This document shows, in pieces, positions 32,121 to 41,420 of a stretch of 54,714 nt of DNA. How positions within the stretch are numbered: position 1 is the first letter of the stretch; each line of letters starts with the position of its first letter. A model generated the notes under the pieces. That model made no database searches. It was not told where the DNA came from and saw only the letters and a list, made by a program, of their open reading frames with translations. The position numbers and the translations under genes are program-made. Source of the DNA: Sedimentisphaerales bacterium (GTDB lineage: Bacteria > Planctomycetota > Phycisphaerae > Sedimentisphaerales > SM23-30); NCBI GenBank assembly GCA_028281535.1, contig JANQJS010000010.1, forward strand, positions 1 to 54,714, in the 5' to 3' direction.

Positions 32121-32142
32121 ATGAATTGGAGATGAATTTAAC

Positions 32143-33456
32143 ATGCCCAGCCTGAAAATAATTAAAACCTCCCAGAGTGATTTTAACGAGAAATGGAACG
32201 AATTACTCAAACACTTGAGCTTGGAATCCGCTCTTCTGGGAAACACCGACCGCCTGTCAAAAGTCAGACAGATTATAGAAAAAGTACGTACGGGTGGCGA
32301 CGCCGCGATCTCAAATATGACTCGAGAATTTGATGGTGTTGAACTTGCTGGCCAGGATTTTCGCATTCCCCAAGAACAGCTAAAGCTCGCTCATGAAAAC
32401 ATGGATCCTGACTTACTGACGGCATTGCGAGAATCTATTGCGAATGTTAGAGACTATCAGGAAAAAATATCCATCAACACCCCTGACAACTGGACCAACG
32501 ACGGAGCGACATTGGGTGTTCGCTATACGCCGATTCGCCGAGCAGGACTTTGCATACCAGGCGCATCGGCCCCATTGGTTTCCACCGTTATTATGACCGC
32601 GGTACCTGCACAAGTCGCAGGTGTTGAAGAAATTGCCGTTATCAGTTCGCCAAGTTACCAAGGATCGATTCATCCAAGTGTCTTAGGGCTTTGTTACGAA
32701 CTCAACATTTCAGAAGTCTATCGTATCAGTGGTGCTCAGGCAGTGGCCGCATTAGCATTTGGAACCGAAACCATTAAGAAAGTTGACAAGGTTGTTGGCC
32801 CGAGCAGTTGGTGGGGTCAGTTGGCTAAAAAAGAATTATATGGCCTCATTGATATCGATAGTTTTGCAGGCCCAAGTGAAGTCCTTGTACTGGCTGATGA
32901 GTCTGGAAGTCCAAATTGGATCGCTGCGGATATGCTAAGCCAGGCTGAACATGATCCCGGAAGCGCTATTCTAGTAACAGACAGCGACTCACTAGCTCAA
33001 GCTGTGGTGGAAAAAGTAGATCAACAACTTAAACAATTAAGCAGAAGCGAAGGCACACAAAGATGCATCGAAGCTTACAGTGCTATTGTCGTAACAGATA
33101 ATTTTGATCAAGCCATTGATATTACCAATGACTTTGCAGTAGAACACTTACAAATTCAATGCAAGGATAATGAGTCCGTATTGAACCGTATTGAAAATGC
33201 TGGAGCGATCTTCATAGGCGATCACACACCAGTCGCTGTTGGCGATTATTTTGCTGGGCCTTCACACACACTACCAACAGGTTCATCCGCAAAGTTTTTT
33301 GGAGCACTAAATGTTAATGATTTCAAAAAACAAACGAGTATCATTCAATATAATAGAGATGCTTTAAAACGTTCATCGCAATCTATATGCAAAATTGCCG
33401 ATGCAGAAGGGTTAGATGCTCACGCCAATAGTGTGCAGATTCGTGTTGATGAATAA
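32143..33456 (+). CDS. hisD: histidinol dehydrogenase
   Basis: Catalyses the last two steps of histidine synthesis, histidinol to histidine, with NAD and zinc. 437 aa, normal length. Motifs: [15 protein letters not shown]-like (about 46-60), [20 protein letters not shown] (about 127-146), [15 protein letters not shown] (244-258), [11 protein letters not shown] with the zinc Gln and His (266-276), [20 protein letters not shown] (about 366-385) and the C-terminal LDAHANSV with the zinc His. GGAG lies 11 bases before the ATG. First gene of hisD-hisC-hisB-HAD. Confidence 0.96.
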   Translation: MPSLKIIKTSQSDFNEKWNELLKHLSLESALLGNTDRLSKVRQIIEKVRTGGDAAISNMTREFDGVELAGQDFRIPQEQLKLAHENMDPDLLTALRESIANVRDYQEKISINTPDNWTNDGATLGVRYTPIRRAGLCIPGASAPLVSTVIMTAVPAQVAGVEEIAVISSPSYQGSIHPSVLGLCYELNISEVYRISGAQAVAALAFGTETIKKVDKVVGPSSWWGQLAKKELYGLIDIDSFAGPSEVLVLADESGSPNWIAADMLSQAEHDPGSAILVTDSDSLAQAVVEKVDQQLKQLSRSEGTQRCIEAYSAIVVTDNFDQAIDITNDFAVEHLQIQCKDNESVLNRIENAGAIFIGDHTPVAVGDYFAGPSHTLPTGSSAKFFGALNVNDFKKQTSIIQYNRDALKRSSQSICKIADAEGLDAHANSVQIRVDE

Positions 33457-33475
33457 TCAATTAAAGAGATAAATC

Positions 33476-34519
33476 GTGGAAAAGTTTCGTAAAAACATAA
33501 ATGCAATGACAGGCTATGTCCCTGGATTTCAGCCAGACGATGCGGATGTCGTCAAACTGAATACCAATGAGAATCCCTATCCACCATCACCTAAAGTTAT
33601 GGAAGCAATTGCATCGATTTCAACAGACTCATTACGACGATACCCCCCTGTTTATTGGGACACATTCCGACAAGCTGCTGGCAACGTTTTAAAAATTGAT
33701 CCCAATTCAATTGTTTGCGGCAATGGCGGTGATGAAATTTTAACGATCCTGGTACGCTGCTGCTGTGATAATCAACGCCCATTGGCTTATCCTGTTAGCA
33801 CCTATTCTCTTTATCCAATTTTAGCAAATATCCAAGATTGCCAAACCATCGAAATCCCATTTACATCTGATGGCCAAATTCCAGATAAGCTTTTTGATAT
33901 AGATGCAGGACTTACGATTTTGTGTAATCCAAACGCCCCGTCGACGACTTTAGTTGCCAAAGAAGATGTCGCAAGACTGACGGAAAGTTTATCGGGAGTC
34001 TTACTGATTGATGAGGCCTATGTTGATTTCGCTGATGGGCACTGCTTAGATCTGGTAGAAAGATTTGATAATGTTGCGATCTTACGCAGTATGAGTAAAG
34101 GCTATTCGCTGGCGGGCTTGCGGTTTGGCTATTGCGTCGCATCCAAACCAATTGTCGAAGCGATGTGTAAAGTAAAGGATTCTTACAATCTAAATGCCAT
34201 CACCCAAGCGGCCGCGACGGCAGCCATTATGGATCAAGATTGGCTAAATACCAATGTCCAAAAAGTCAAAGAACAGCGAACCCGCCTAACTATCGAATTG
34301 CGAAAATTAGGCCTGGTAATACCAGATAGTCAAACCAATTTCCTGCTGGCGAAAGTAGTTCAAACTGAAGCCAAAAAGATCTATCAGAAACTACTGGAAC
34401 GAAAAATATTTATCCGCTATTTTGAACAAGCCGATTTAGCCGATAAAATAAGAATAACCATTGGTACTGAAGAGCAGAACACCCTGCTAATCAATGCTTT
34501 AAGCGAGATTTTATCATAA
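33476..34519 (+). CDS. hisC: histidinol-phosphate aminotransferase
   Basis: PLP enzyme converting imidazole-acetol phosphate to histidinol phosphate. 347 aa. Motifs: KLNTNENPYPPSPKV (about 27-41), GNGGDEIL (81-88), LCNPNAPSTTL (148-158), LLIDEAYVDFA (175-185) and the PLP lysine in RSMSKGYSLAGLRFGYC (about 203-219, Lys near 207). It starts with GTG at 33476 after a weak AAAGAGAT; no better in-frame start fits the conserved N-terminus. 19 bases after hisD. Confidence 0.95.
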   Translation: MEKFRKNINAMTGYVPGFQPDDADVVKLNTNENPYPPSPKVMEAIASISTDSLRRYPPVYWDTFRQAAGNVLKIDPNSIVCGNGGDEILTILVRCCCDNQRPLAYPVSTYSLYPILANIQDCQTIEIPFTSDGQIPDKLFDIDAGLTILCNPNAPSTTLVAKEDVARLTESLSGVLLIDEAYVDFADGHCLDLVERFDNVAILRSMSKGYSLAGLRFGYCVASKPIVEAMCKVKDSYNLNAITQAAATAAIMDQDWLNTNVQKVKEQRTRLTIELRKLGLVIPDSQTNFLLAKVVQTEAKKIYQKLLERKIFIRYFEQADLADKIRITIGTEEQNTLLINALSEILS

Positions 34520-34528
34520 GGAGCCTCT

Positions 34529-35119
34529 ATGGCAGATCGAATTGCCAAAATTGTGCGAAATACAAATGAAACCCAGATCGAACTGGAAATTAACCTGGAT
34601 GGCAAAGGAAAAACCAACATCCAAACTGGATGCGGATTTTTTGACCACATGCTGGATCACATTGGTCGCCATGGTCTATTCGATTTGACGGTCAAAGCAA
34701 CGGGGGATCTGCACATCGACGCGCACCATACAGTTGAAGACGTTGGGATCTGTCTGGGCCAGGCGATAGACCAGGCACTAGGTGACAAAAAAGGGATCGT
34801 ACGATTTGGCAGCAGCTCACTTCCGATGGAAGATGCCCTGGCAAACATTTCGATCGATCTTTGTGGCAGAGCTTACTGCGTCTATAATGCATCCTATGGA
34901 ACCGATAAAATTGGTGAATTTGATGTGGAACTCGTAGAAGAATTTTCGCGAAGTCTCTCAAATAATGCCAAGATGAATCTACACGTAAATGTCGCTTATG
35001 GTACAAACAGCCACCACATTGCCGAAGCGATTTGCAAAGGCATCGGCCGCGCTTTATCGAATGCTGTTGCCAAAGATGATCGCATCACAGACGTGCCTAG
35101 CACCAAAGGAATTCTCTAA
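34529..35119 (+). CDS. hisB: imidazoleglycerol-phosphate dehydratase
   Basis: 196 aa, the monofunctional form without the phosphatase domain found in enterobacteria. Manganese-binding motifs GFFDHMLDHIGRHG, DLHIDAHHTVEDVGICLGQA and NSHHIAEAICKGIGRAL are all present. AAGGAG is 6 bases before the ATG. Nine bases separate it from hisC and three from the next gene, so it is tightly coupled. Confidence 0.96.
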   Translation: MADRIAKIVRNTNETQIELEINLDGKGKTNIQTGCGFFDHMLDHIGRHGLFDLTVKATGDLHIDAHHTVEDVGICLGQAIDQALGDKKGIVRFGSSSLPMEDALANISIDLCGRAYCVYNASYGTDKIGEFDVELVEEFSRSLSNNAKMNLHVNVAYGTNSHHIAEAICKGIGRALSNAVAKDDRITDVPSTKGIL

Positions 35120-35122
35120 ACC

Positions 35123-35818
35123 ATGGACAAGTTACCTGAGCACATTAAAGCTTTGGTATTTGATCTGGATGACACACTTTATCCAGAAGTCAATTATGTT
35201 TATAGTGGTTTTCGTTCAGTTTCGCGGCAAATTGCTTTGCATGATCCTAACCTTGAAGGTCAAACAGTCTACGAACTTCTTGTTGATGAATTTGAAAATG
35301 GCCAGGATCGCCGCAGGGTATTTAATATCGTACTTGAAAAACTCAATCAGCGAAGTGACGACCAGGTCATAGCTGAGCTCGTAAGCCTTTACCGCTGCCA
35401 TAGACCAACAATTGACCTGGAACCATCCATCCGAGATATGCTTGAAAAATTACGATATCACTTCCGCCTGGGATTAATTACTGACGGAACATTACCCGGA
35501 CAAAAATTAAAAGTCGAAGCCCTTGGTATTCAAGATTTATTTGACCATATTATCTATACAGAATTACTGGGTAGAGAAAACTGGAAACCATCGTCTCTTC
35601 CATTTGAAAATATGTCTAAAGCATTGGCGTGTCAATCTAATGAATGTGTTTACATCGGAGATAACCCCGCAAAAGATTTTGTCGCACCCAATCAACTAGG
35701 ATGGCATACAATTGAAGTACATTCTCCCCAGAAAGTACACACCCATGTTGACATTCCTGAAAATGGGTCCGCTAAAAATCAATTACCCTCCATACATGAA
35801 TTTATGAACTTGGTTTAA
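35123..35818 (+). CDS. HAD-superfamily (subclass IA) phosphatase, candidate histidinol-phosphatase
   Basis: 231 aa. HAD motif I VFDLDDTLYP (about 12-21), motif II LGLITDGT, motif III with Lys in GRENWKPSSLPFENMSKALA, and motif IV YIGDNPAKDFVAP. The alpha-helical cap between motifs I and II has type IA size. The best general relatives are YjjG-like and GmhB-unlike HAD hydrolases with broad phosphatase activity. Because the bacterium's hisB lacks the phosphatase domain and this gene follows hisB after only 3 bases, it is a candidate for the missing histidinol-phosphate phosphatase; this is inference from position only. Confidence 0.85.
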   Translation: MDKLPEHIKALVFDLDDTLYPEVNYVYSGFRSVSRQIALHDPNLEGQTVYELLVDEFENGQDRRRVFNIVLEKLNQRSDDQVIAELVSLYRCHRPTIDLEPSIRDMLEKLRYHFRLGLITDGTLPGQKLKVEALGIQDLFDHIIYTELLGRENWKPSSLPFENMSKALACQSNECVYIGDNPAKDFVAPNQLGWHTIEVHSPQKVHTHVDIPENGSAKNQLPSIHEFMNLV

Positions 35819-35900
35819 CTAACAATTGTTTCAGCATGATTTTTTGAAAACACCCATTTATTCAAACAATTGGCGGTCTGCTCCTCCCTTTTTATAGGAC

Positions 35901-35938
35901 AAAAAAAGACCTGCGATATATTTGTATATCACAGGCCT
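35901..35938 (-). terminator. terminator of the dockerin-like protein gene (possibly bidirectional)
   Basis: On the minus strand, a stem pairing GATATA/TATATC and CCTG/CAGG (with single mismatches) is followed by TCTTTTTTT. It lies 26 bases past the stop at 35964. On the plus strand the stem lacks a T-run, so it serves mainly the minus-strand gene. Confidence 0.8.
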
Positions 35939-35963
35939 GATCAGCAATTCAATTTTTAACTGG

Positions 35964-38900
35964 TTAAATACAACTTGGATTACCAATCTCTGTACACATC
36001 ATCCATTGTTCGTTAAAGAGTGAGAAATCAAGGAGATCAACCACAGTGTCTTCATTTTGATCAGTACCATTGCAATAGTTCGGTGTTTTATGACAATTAA
36101 ATTGCAACCAGTTTTCAGTAAATTCTATGTAATCATCGATATCAACAAAACAATCTTTATCAAAATCAGATTCAAGGTATTGCGTCCCAGAAATACCACA
36201 CCCCACTGAGATCAACTGGAAGTTGGTCAAAATAACCGAGCTTGGCGTATAAACAATATCAAATGACCCACTGGTTGTTCCACCAAAGGTACTAACTTTA
36301 ACCCCAGCAACAACAAAACCACCAGAAAATTGTCCAGTGACACTTCCAGTCGGATCCATAATAACAAATTGATCACTTGGTGAAGGAATGAAATTATCAT
36401 GAACTGCAACGCGTAATGTTCCATTTAATAGAACGTCACCAAAGACAAACAACTGGTCATATCCCGTTCCTAGATTTGGATCATGAATATCAATATCCAA
36501 AGTCCCTTGGTGGTTGTAATCATCATTGATAGTCAAAATACCAGGAGATAATCCTGGAGCGATCGTTCCATAATTATTAAAGGTCGTCAAACTAGCAACC
36601 CCCAAAGTTCCAACGCCAGAAATTGTTCCTTCAATCGCATTCACGAATGAACTACCAGAAAATGTCGCACTGGCTATCGGGCTGGTAATTTTTATCTCAC
36701 CAGAATTGACATGATTACGATTAGTCGTCCCAATTAATGTATCTTTATTAACAATAATGTCGCCACGATTGTCTAAATTGACGGTCATCGTACGAGATCC
36801 GCCCGCACCTGGCAACACATTGACCGTACCATGGTTCGTAAATGTTTCCGAAGAACTAACCACTAATCGGGACGTGTGTGATGTCAGAGACGTAAAATTG
36901 AGAATCCCATCATTACTGAATGCCCCCGAAGTGTTAAGCGTAGCAGTTGTTCCAGAACCACGAATAGTCACTTCCTGATTGGTTTTAATATCTCCAATAA
37001 TGTTTGATGTTCCTTGCGTTGTCACGTTTCCAATCCCAGTTGAGTTTGGATCGATTTCTAAATTTGCCGAAGTTAATACTGGCTCATTAGGGCCCGTAAT
37101 TTCACCACCATTAAAATGGAATCGTCCTCCAGAAATAGTAAATGCGCCATCCACATCTAAAATACCATCTTCCTGGAAAAACTCTTCACTGGAAATCGTC
37201 ATCGTTAATGTGGCATCAGAAGCAATATTGAAATTACCTTGATTAATATAATCAGAACTCCCCTTAGATAATCCGGTCGTTGTGTTTACATTAAATTCAC
37301 CCTGGTTGATCAAATTAGCACCAAACGTCCTGGCACCACCAGCTCCAGGCTCAAAATTAATCGTGCCCGCATTGACTAATGGATCTGCTGTGACAAGAAT
37401 TCGCGAGGTATTAGCTGTAGCTGATGTCACATTGATTGTTCCATCATTAATAAATCCATTTGCAGCACTAAGTGTTGCCGTTGTGCCATCGGCTTGAACA
37501 TTGATCGTTTGATTAGGATCTACATCACCACTATAGACACACGTGGATTTTAAATTAAACTTCCCAAATCCTTTTGAACCAGGTCCAATGTTCAATGTCG
37601 CACCGGTTAAATTGATTGGATTGCCAGTGATATCCCCACCATTAAAATAAAATTTACCCCCACTAATATTATATTGCCCAGAGTTCGATAGAACGCCAGC
37701 ATCTTGAAAGAATTCCTCACTACTGATAGTCATCGTTAAGGTTGTTAATGGTTTAATATTAAATTGTCCTTGATTAATATAATCCGAACTTCCCTTTGAC
37801 AATGCCGTGTCTGTATTCACATTAAATTCACCTTGATTGGTTAAATTCGCAGCAAAGGTTCTCGCTCCGCCTGCTCCTGGTTCAAAATTAATGGTTCCCG
37901 TATTAACTAATGGATCCGCTGTGACAAACAAACGTGAGGAATTTGAAGTATCAGAAGTCACATTAATCGTTCCACCATTCGTAAAACCATTGGCAGCGGT
38001 CATAGTTCCTGTCACACCATCTGCAATCACATCAATCGTTTGATTAGGATCAAGATCCCCACTATAAAGACAAGAAGACCTCATCTCAAAAACACCCGTT
38101 CCCTGTGAACCTGGCCCGATATTCAAAGTCGCTCCTGACAACTTAATGGGATTACCAGCAAATTCGCCACCATTAAAATGAAATTTTGCAGCAGAAAGAC
38201 TAAATTCACCTTGATTGTCAAACAAACCATCTTCCTGAAAGACTTCTTCACTGCTTAAAGCAACAGTAACACTTGTAGCAGGTGCAATATGAATATTGGC
38301 ATGGTTAATGTAATCAGCACTTCCTTTCGATAATGCGGTGTCATAATTAAAATTCATATCACCATGATTAATGAAAGCGGTTCCAATGGTTCTTGTACCA
38401 CCAGCACCCGGTTCAATATTCACAGTGTTATTATTGGTCATCGATCCTGTCGTCACGTTAAGTCGCGACAAGTTGGTCGTATCTGCTGTAATATTGATAA
38501 CACCATCATTAGTGAATGAGGCGGCTGAGGTGGCCGTAGCAGTCACACCATTAGCTCGTACATTCATCGTTTGATTCGCTTTAATATCGCCTAACAACGT
38601 TGATGTACTAGATAAGGTCACTTCGCCAACACCTGTTGAGTTAGGTTCAATGACTAATGTACCCGCAGAAAGGACAGGCTCATTCGGCCCACTAATGGTG
38701 CCACCATCAAAATGAAACTTGCCGCCTGAAATATTGAACGCCCCTTGAATATCTAAGACACCAGCCTCTTGAAAAAATTCTTCAGAAGAAAGTGACATCG
38801 TCAATGTGGCATCCGTAGCGATATTAAATGCATTATTATTAATATAATCTGCACTACCTTTCGATAACGCCGTTGTTCCGTTAATGTTAAAAGTACCATT

Positions 38901-39569
38901 ATTCTCAAATGCGCCACCAATAGTACGTGATCCACCAGGCAGAACAGTCACTATCCCGGAACCAGAATTGGTCATTGAACCTGAAGAGATATTTAACCTT
39001 GAAAGATTATTGGTTTGGGATTCTAAACGGATCAAACCATGGTTGGTAAAACCATCACCATCCGCTATGGTCAATGTTGCACCTAGACCATCCGCTAAAA
39101 CGTGAAATGTTCCATTCTGCACGACTGATGCAATTGAAATAGTACTATTGCCTTGAAAGGTCACATTCGTCAAATTGTTAGTCAATGTACCACTGCCAGC
39201 AAAAGCTGACGATATCCAGCTAACCGAACCCGCATCCAAATCCAATGGCCCATTCACCGTGAAAGTTCTACCGGAAGCAGTAAAAGTAGTACCACTATTG
39301 TTTAATAGAAATTGATCCAAAGTAATATTTTGATTTAGCGCCACTGGGTAGCTGCCCAACAAAACAATACTCGCCGAATCGCCAGCACCACTGGGAACAC
39401 CATTCGGACTCCAATTCGTCGCCAGATTCCAATTACCACCCAACACATTGTTCCAGGTAAACGCTTGAGCAAATAGTTGTGATGTCAAACAACTTGACAG
39501 ACAAAACACTAGAAAAAGCAGTTTAAATTGAAAACGAGACAGAAAGCGATGTGAACAAACAATTCCCAT
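35964..39569 (-). CDS. secreted repeat protein (beta-solenoid-like) with dockerin-like C-terminus
   Basis: 1201 aa. The signal peptide runs from MGIVCSHRFLSRFQFKLLFL through FCLSSCLTSQLFAQA. I start at ATG 39569, which has GGAGG 7 bases upstream; the frame continues to 39659 but without a signal peptide first. After an N-terminal WNNVLGGNWNLATNW module, typical of pectin-lyase-like or autotransporter-type proteins, come about four and a half repeats of roughly 178 residues (39115-36640), beta-rich and full of Asn, Thr and Gly. The last 70 residues hold two Ca-binding-like motifs (DFDKDCFVDIDDYIEF and DQNEDTVVDLLDFSLF), the dockerin-like end common in planctomycete secreted proteins. No enzymatic motif recognised; likely a surface or matrix protein. 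Confidence 0.88.
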   Translation of the reverse strand: MGIVCSHRFLSRFQFKLLFLVFCLSSCLTSQLFAQAFTWNNVLGGNWNLATNWSPNGVPSGAGDSASIVLLGSYPVALNQNITLDQFLLNNSGTTFTASGRTFTVNGPLDLDAGSVSWISSAFAGSGTLTNNLTNVTFQGNSTISIASVVQNGTFHVLADGLGATLTIADGDGFTNHGLIRLESQTNNLSRLNISSGSMTNSGSGIVTVLPGGSRTIGGAFENNGTFNINGTTALSKGSADYINNNAFNIATDATLTMSLSSEEFFQEAGVLDIQGAFNISGGKFHFDGGTISGPNEPVLSAGTLVIEPNSTGVGEVTLSSTSTLLGDIKANQTMNVRANGVTATATSAASFTNDGVINITADTTNLSRLNVTTGSMTNNNTVNIEPGAGGTRTIGTAFINHGDMNFNYDTALSKGSADYINHANIHIAPATSVTVALSSEEVFQEDGLFDNQGEFSLSAAKFHFNGGEFAGNPIKLSGATLNIGPGSQGTGVFEMRSSCLYSGDLDPNQTIDVIADGVTGTMTAANGFTNGGTINVTSDTSNSSRLFVTADPLVNTGTINFEPGAGGARTFAANLTNQGEFNVNTDTALSKGSSDYINQGQFNIKPLTTLTMTISSEEFFQDAGVLSNSGQYNISGGKFYFNGGDITGNPINLTGATLNIGPGSKGFGKFNLKSTCVYSGDVDPNQTINVQADGTTATLSAANGFINDGTINVTSATANTSRILVTADPLVNAGTINFEPGAGGARTFGANLINQGEFNVNTTTGLSKGSSDYINQGNFNIASDATLTMTISSEEFFQEDGILDVDGAFTISGGRFHFNGGEITGPNEPVLTSANLEIDPNSTGIGNVTTQGTSNIIGDIKTNQEVTIRGSGTTATLNTSGAFSNDGILNFTSLTSHTSRLVVSSSETFTNHGTVNVLPGAGGSRTMTVNLDNRGDIIVNKDTLIGTTNRNHVNSGEIKITSPIASATFSGSSFVNAIEGTISGVGTLGVASLTTFNNYGTIAPGLSPGILTINDDYNHQGTLDIDIHDPNLGTGYDQLFVFGDVLLNGTLRVAVHDNFIPSPSDQFVIMDPTGSVTGQFSGGFVVAGVKVSTFGGTTSGSFDIVYTPSSVILTNFQLISVGCGISGTQYLESDFDKDCFVDIDDYIEFTENWLQFNCHKTPNYCNGTDQNEDTVVDLLDFSLFNEQWMMCTEIGNPSCI
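36640..39115 (-). repeat. coding tandem repeats of about 535 bases
   Basis: Five units, the last incomplete, with boundaries near 39115, 38575, 38041, 37502 and 36976. Each unit ends with a protein segment like GDxxxNQ (GDIKANQ, GDLDPNQ, GDVDPNQ) and contains ALSKGSADYIN or ALSKGSSDYIN, SSEEFFQE and FHFNGG. Units 3 and 4 are the closest in sequence. Confidence 0.8.
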
Positions 39570-39929
39570 AGTAATCCTCCAAATGATTAGGGCATACACT
39601 AACGAATTCAAAATAACACTAGATAAAGAAAGAGACAAGCCGGATGGCTCTGCAAGCATCTTAGTGGCAATTGAGAATTTTTCAAATCAAAGTTGGATAA
39701 TTTCGAACCTTTTTCTTCTATATTTCACTTCATCTTAACCATTTAAACAGTTAAGATAACTTTCGTAAGGGCTTAAAAAAAACATGGACATCCGACTGTC
39801 ATTTATGTAACCTGTGTTTCCCCAAGGTATTTACGGCTTAAGTTGCCTGCTGAATCACCTTATTTGTGGCTCACAGCAAGGCGGCTGTGACGATTTAATT
39901 TAACATAAGACTCGGAGAGAAAAGCTCTT
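39570..39929. other. gene-free region upstream of the PPOX/pdh cluster
   Basis: The only clear structure is CACAGC-aaggcg-GCTGTG at 39872-39889, a perfect 6-bp hairpin. Just before the PPOX-like gene, AGAG-aaaag-CTCT overlaps the ribosome binding site GGAGAG (39915-39920), so this site may be partly hidden. No consensus promoter or known riboswitch pattern was seen. Confidence 0.35.
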
Positions 39930-40370
39930 ATGAATCAACATGAAATGTTAACTAAAATTGAGGCCTTAATAGAAGAGTCCAAGGTCGGCCTTTTGGCGAC
40001 CACCGATTCCCAAGGCAAACCACGCGTTCGCTGGATGACCCCCACCATTATTCCCAATCGAGGTAATGCCATCTACTGCTTTTCAGAAGAAGACGCCATG
40101 AAGATTCTCGATATTCAGCATGAAGCCGAAGTTAAATGGCTTATCCAAACCAATGACCTAACCGAAGTGGTCTCCGCTCGGGGCGAAACTTATATCGCCA
40201 ATAACCCGGCCCTGAAATCGGAAGTACTCGAAATTCTGATTCCACAAACCACCAAGTTATGGACACCCAATATTAGTGAAACTGAAACAGTCGTACTCGA
40301 AACAGTGATTCGTGAAGCAACCTATTACCGTCCTCGCGAAAACATGCAGGTAACCGTAAAATTTGAATAA
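39930..40370 (+). CDS. pyridoxamine 5'-phosphate oxidase-like (general stress) flavoprotein
   Basis: 146 aa, the size of small FMN-binding split-barrel proteins. The PPOX-like start VGLLATTDSQGKPRVRWMTP (about 19-38) and the segment IYCFSEEDAMKILDIQHEAE (about 49-68) are typical. Such proteins are often stress proteins with no established substrate. GGAGAG precedes the ATG. Twelve bases separate the stop from the TTG alternative start of the pdh E1alpha gene, so the genes are probably transcribed together. Confidence 0.85.
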   Translation: MNQHEMLTKIEALIEESKVGLLATTDSQGKPRVRWMTPTIIPNRGNAIYCFSEEDAMKILDIQHEAEVKWLIQTNDLTEVVSARGETYIANNPALKSEVLEILIPQTTKLWTPNISETETVVLETVIREATYYRPRENMQVTVKFE

Positions 40371-40415
40371 GGGAACATCACGTTGACACAAGCAACTAAA
40401 TCTCAAGGAAAGAAA

Positions 40416-41405
40416 ATGGCCAAAACCAAAACAAAACTGAGTGATACCTATGACACTCAGTTCCTAACCGATCTACTGGAAGAAATGATTCTCATCCGAC
40501 GGTTCGAAGAGAAAGCAGGACAATGCTATGGACTTCGTAAGATTGGCGGCTTTTGCCACCTATACATTGGACAAGAAGCTGTCTGTGTAGGTGCCTATGC
40601 TGCACTGGACAAAAAGAAAGATTACGTTTATACCACCTACCGCGATCACGGTCATGCCCTATCCGCTGGCATGGATCCGGGCGTACTGATGGCTGAACTC
40701 TTCGGCAAAGTCACCGGTTGCAGCAAAGGTAAAGGTGGATCGATGCACTTATTCGACGTCGACAAAAATTTCTACGGCGGACACGGTATCGTCGGAGCCC
40801 ACATCCCTCTGGCAACCGGAACCGCACTAAAAATTAAATACATGGAAGAAGATGGCGTGGTCCTATGCTTCTTTGGTGATGGTGCTATTCACAATGGTGC
40901 TTTCCACGAAAGTGTGAACCTGGCCAAAATCTGGGATTTACCTGTGATCTTCATTTGCGAAAATAATCAATATGGCATGGGAACCGACTTCCGTCGCGTT
41001 TCATCTGTTGAAGATTTTTCCAAAAAGGCAGTCGGCTACGGCATCCCTGGCCAACAGATTGATGGTATGGATGTTCTGACCGTTTATGAAGAAATGAAAA
41101 AGTATGTTGATCTCGCTCGCAACGAACGCACCCCTTCGCTTCTGGAGATTAAAACCTACCGCTACGTCGGCCACTCCATGAGTGACCCAGCGACCTACCG
41201 AAGCAAAGATGAGCTTAAAGAATACAAAGAACAGGATCCCATTGTCATCCTGAAAGAAAAAATGATTAGCGAAAAAATTATTACGGATGAACAGTACAGC
41301 GAAATGGATGCGAAATATAAAGCCATCGCTAAAGATGCGGAAAAATTCGCTGAAGAGAGTCCTGAACCTGGATTAGAAACTTTACACGAAGACGTGTTTG
41401 CATAA
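40416..41405 (+). CDS. pdhA: pyruvate dehydrogenase E1 alpha subunit
   Basis: Thiamine-diphosphate enzyme decarboxylating pyruvate (or a related 2-oxo acid). 329 aa from ATG 40416. Motifs: MILIRRFEEKAGQCYGLRKI, GFCHLYIGQEAV, YRDHGHALSAGMDP, KGKGGSMHLFD, the ThDP motif FFGDGAIHNGAFHES and the phosphorylation-loop-like YRYVGHSMSDPATYRSK. The frame also has TTG at 40383 preceded by AAGGGA; I prefer the ATG because AAGGA lies 6 bases before it. Heads the pdhA-pdhB-pdhC series. Confidence 0.94.
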   Translation: MAKTKTKLSDTYDTQFLTDLLEEMILIRRFEEKAGQCYGLRKIGGFCHLYIGQEAVCVGAYAALDKKKDYVYTTYRDHGHALSAGMDPGVLMAELFGKVTGCSKGKGGSMHLFDVDKNFYGGHGIVGAHIPLATGTALKIKYMEEDGVVLCFFGDGAIHNGAFHESVNLAKIWDLPVIFICENNQYGMGTDFRRVSSVEDFSKKAVGYGIPGQQIDGMDVLTVYEEMKKYVDLARNERTPSLLEIKTYRYVGHSMSDPATYRSKDELKEYKEQDPIVILKEKMISEKIITDEQYSEMDAKYKAIAKDAEKFAEESPEPGLETLHEDVFA

Positions 41406-41420
41406 TTTTTGGAGAAACCA

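Noticed and set aside
31003-32366. 455-aa form of the ThiF/MoeB protein
   Set aside because: The extra N-terminal 104 residues run through the divergent promoter and antisense to hisD; ATG 32054 has a good ribosome binding site and normal N-terminus.
36640-39115. CRISPR array
   Set aside because: The periodicity is about 535 bases, in frame and protein-coding; no short direct repeats with spacers exist here or elsewhere in the window.
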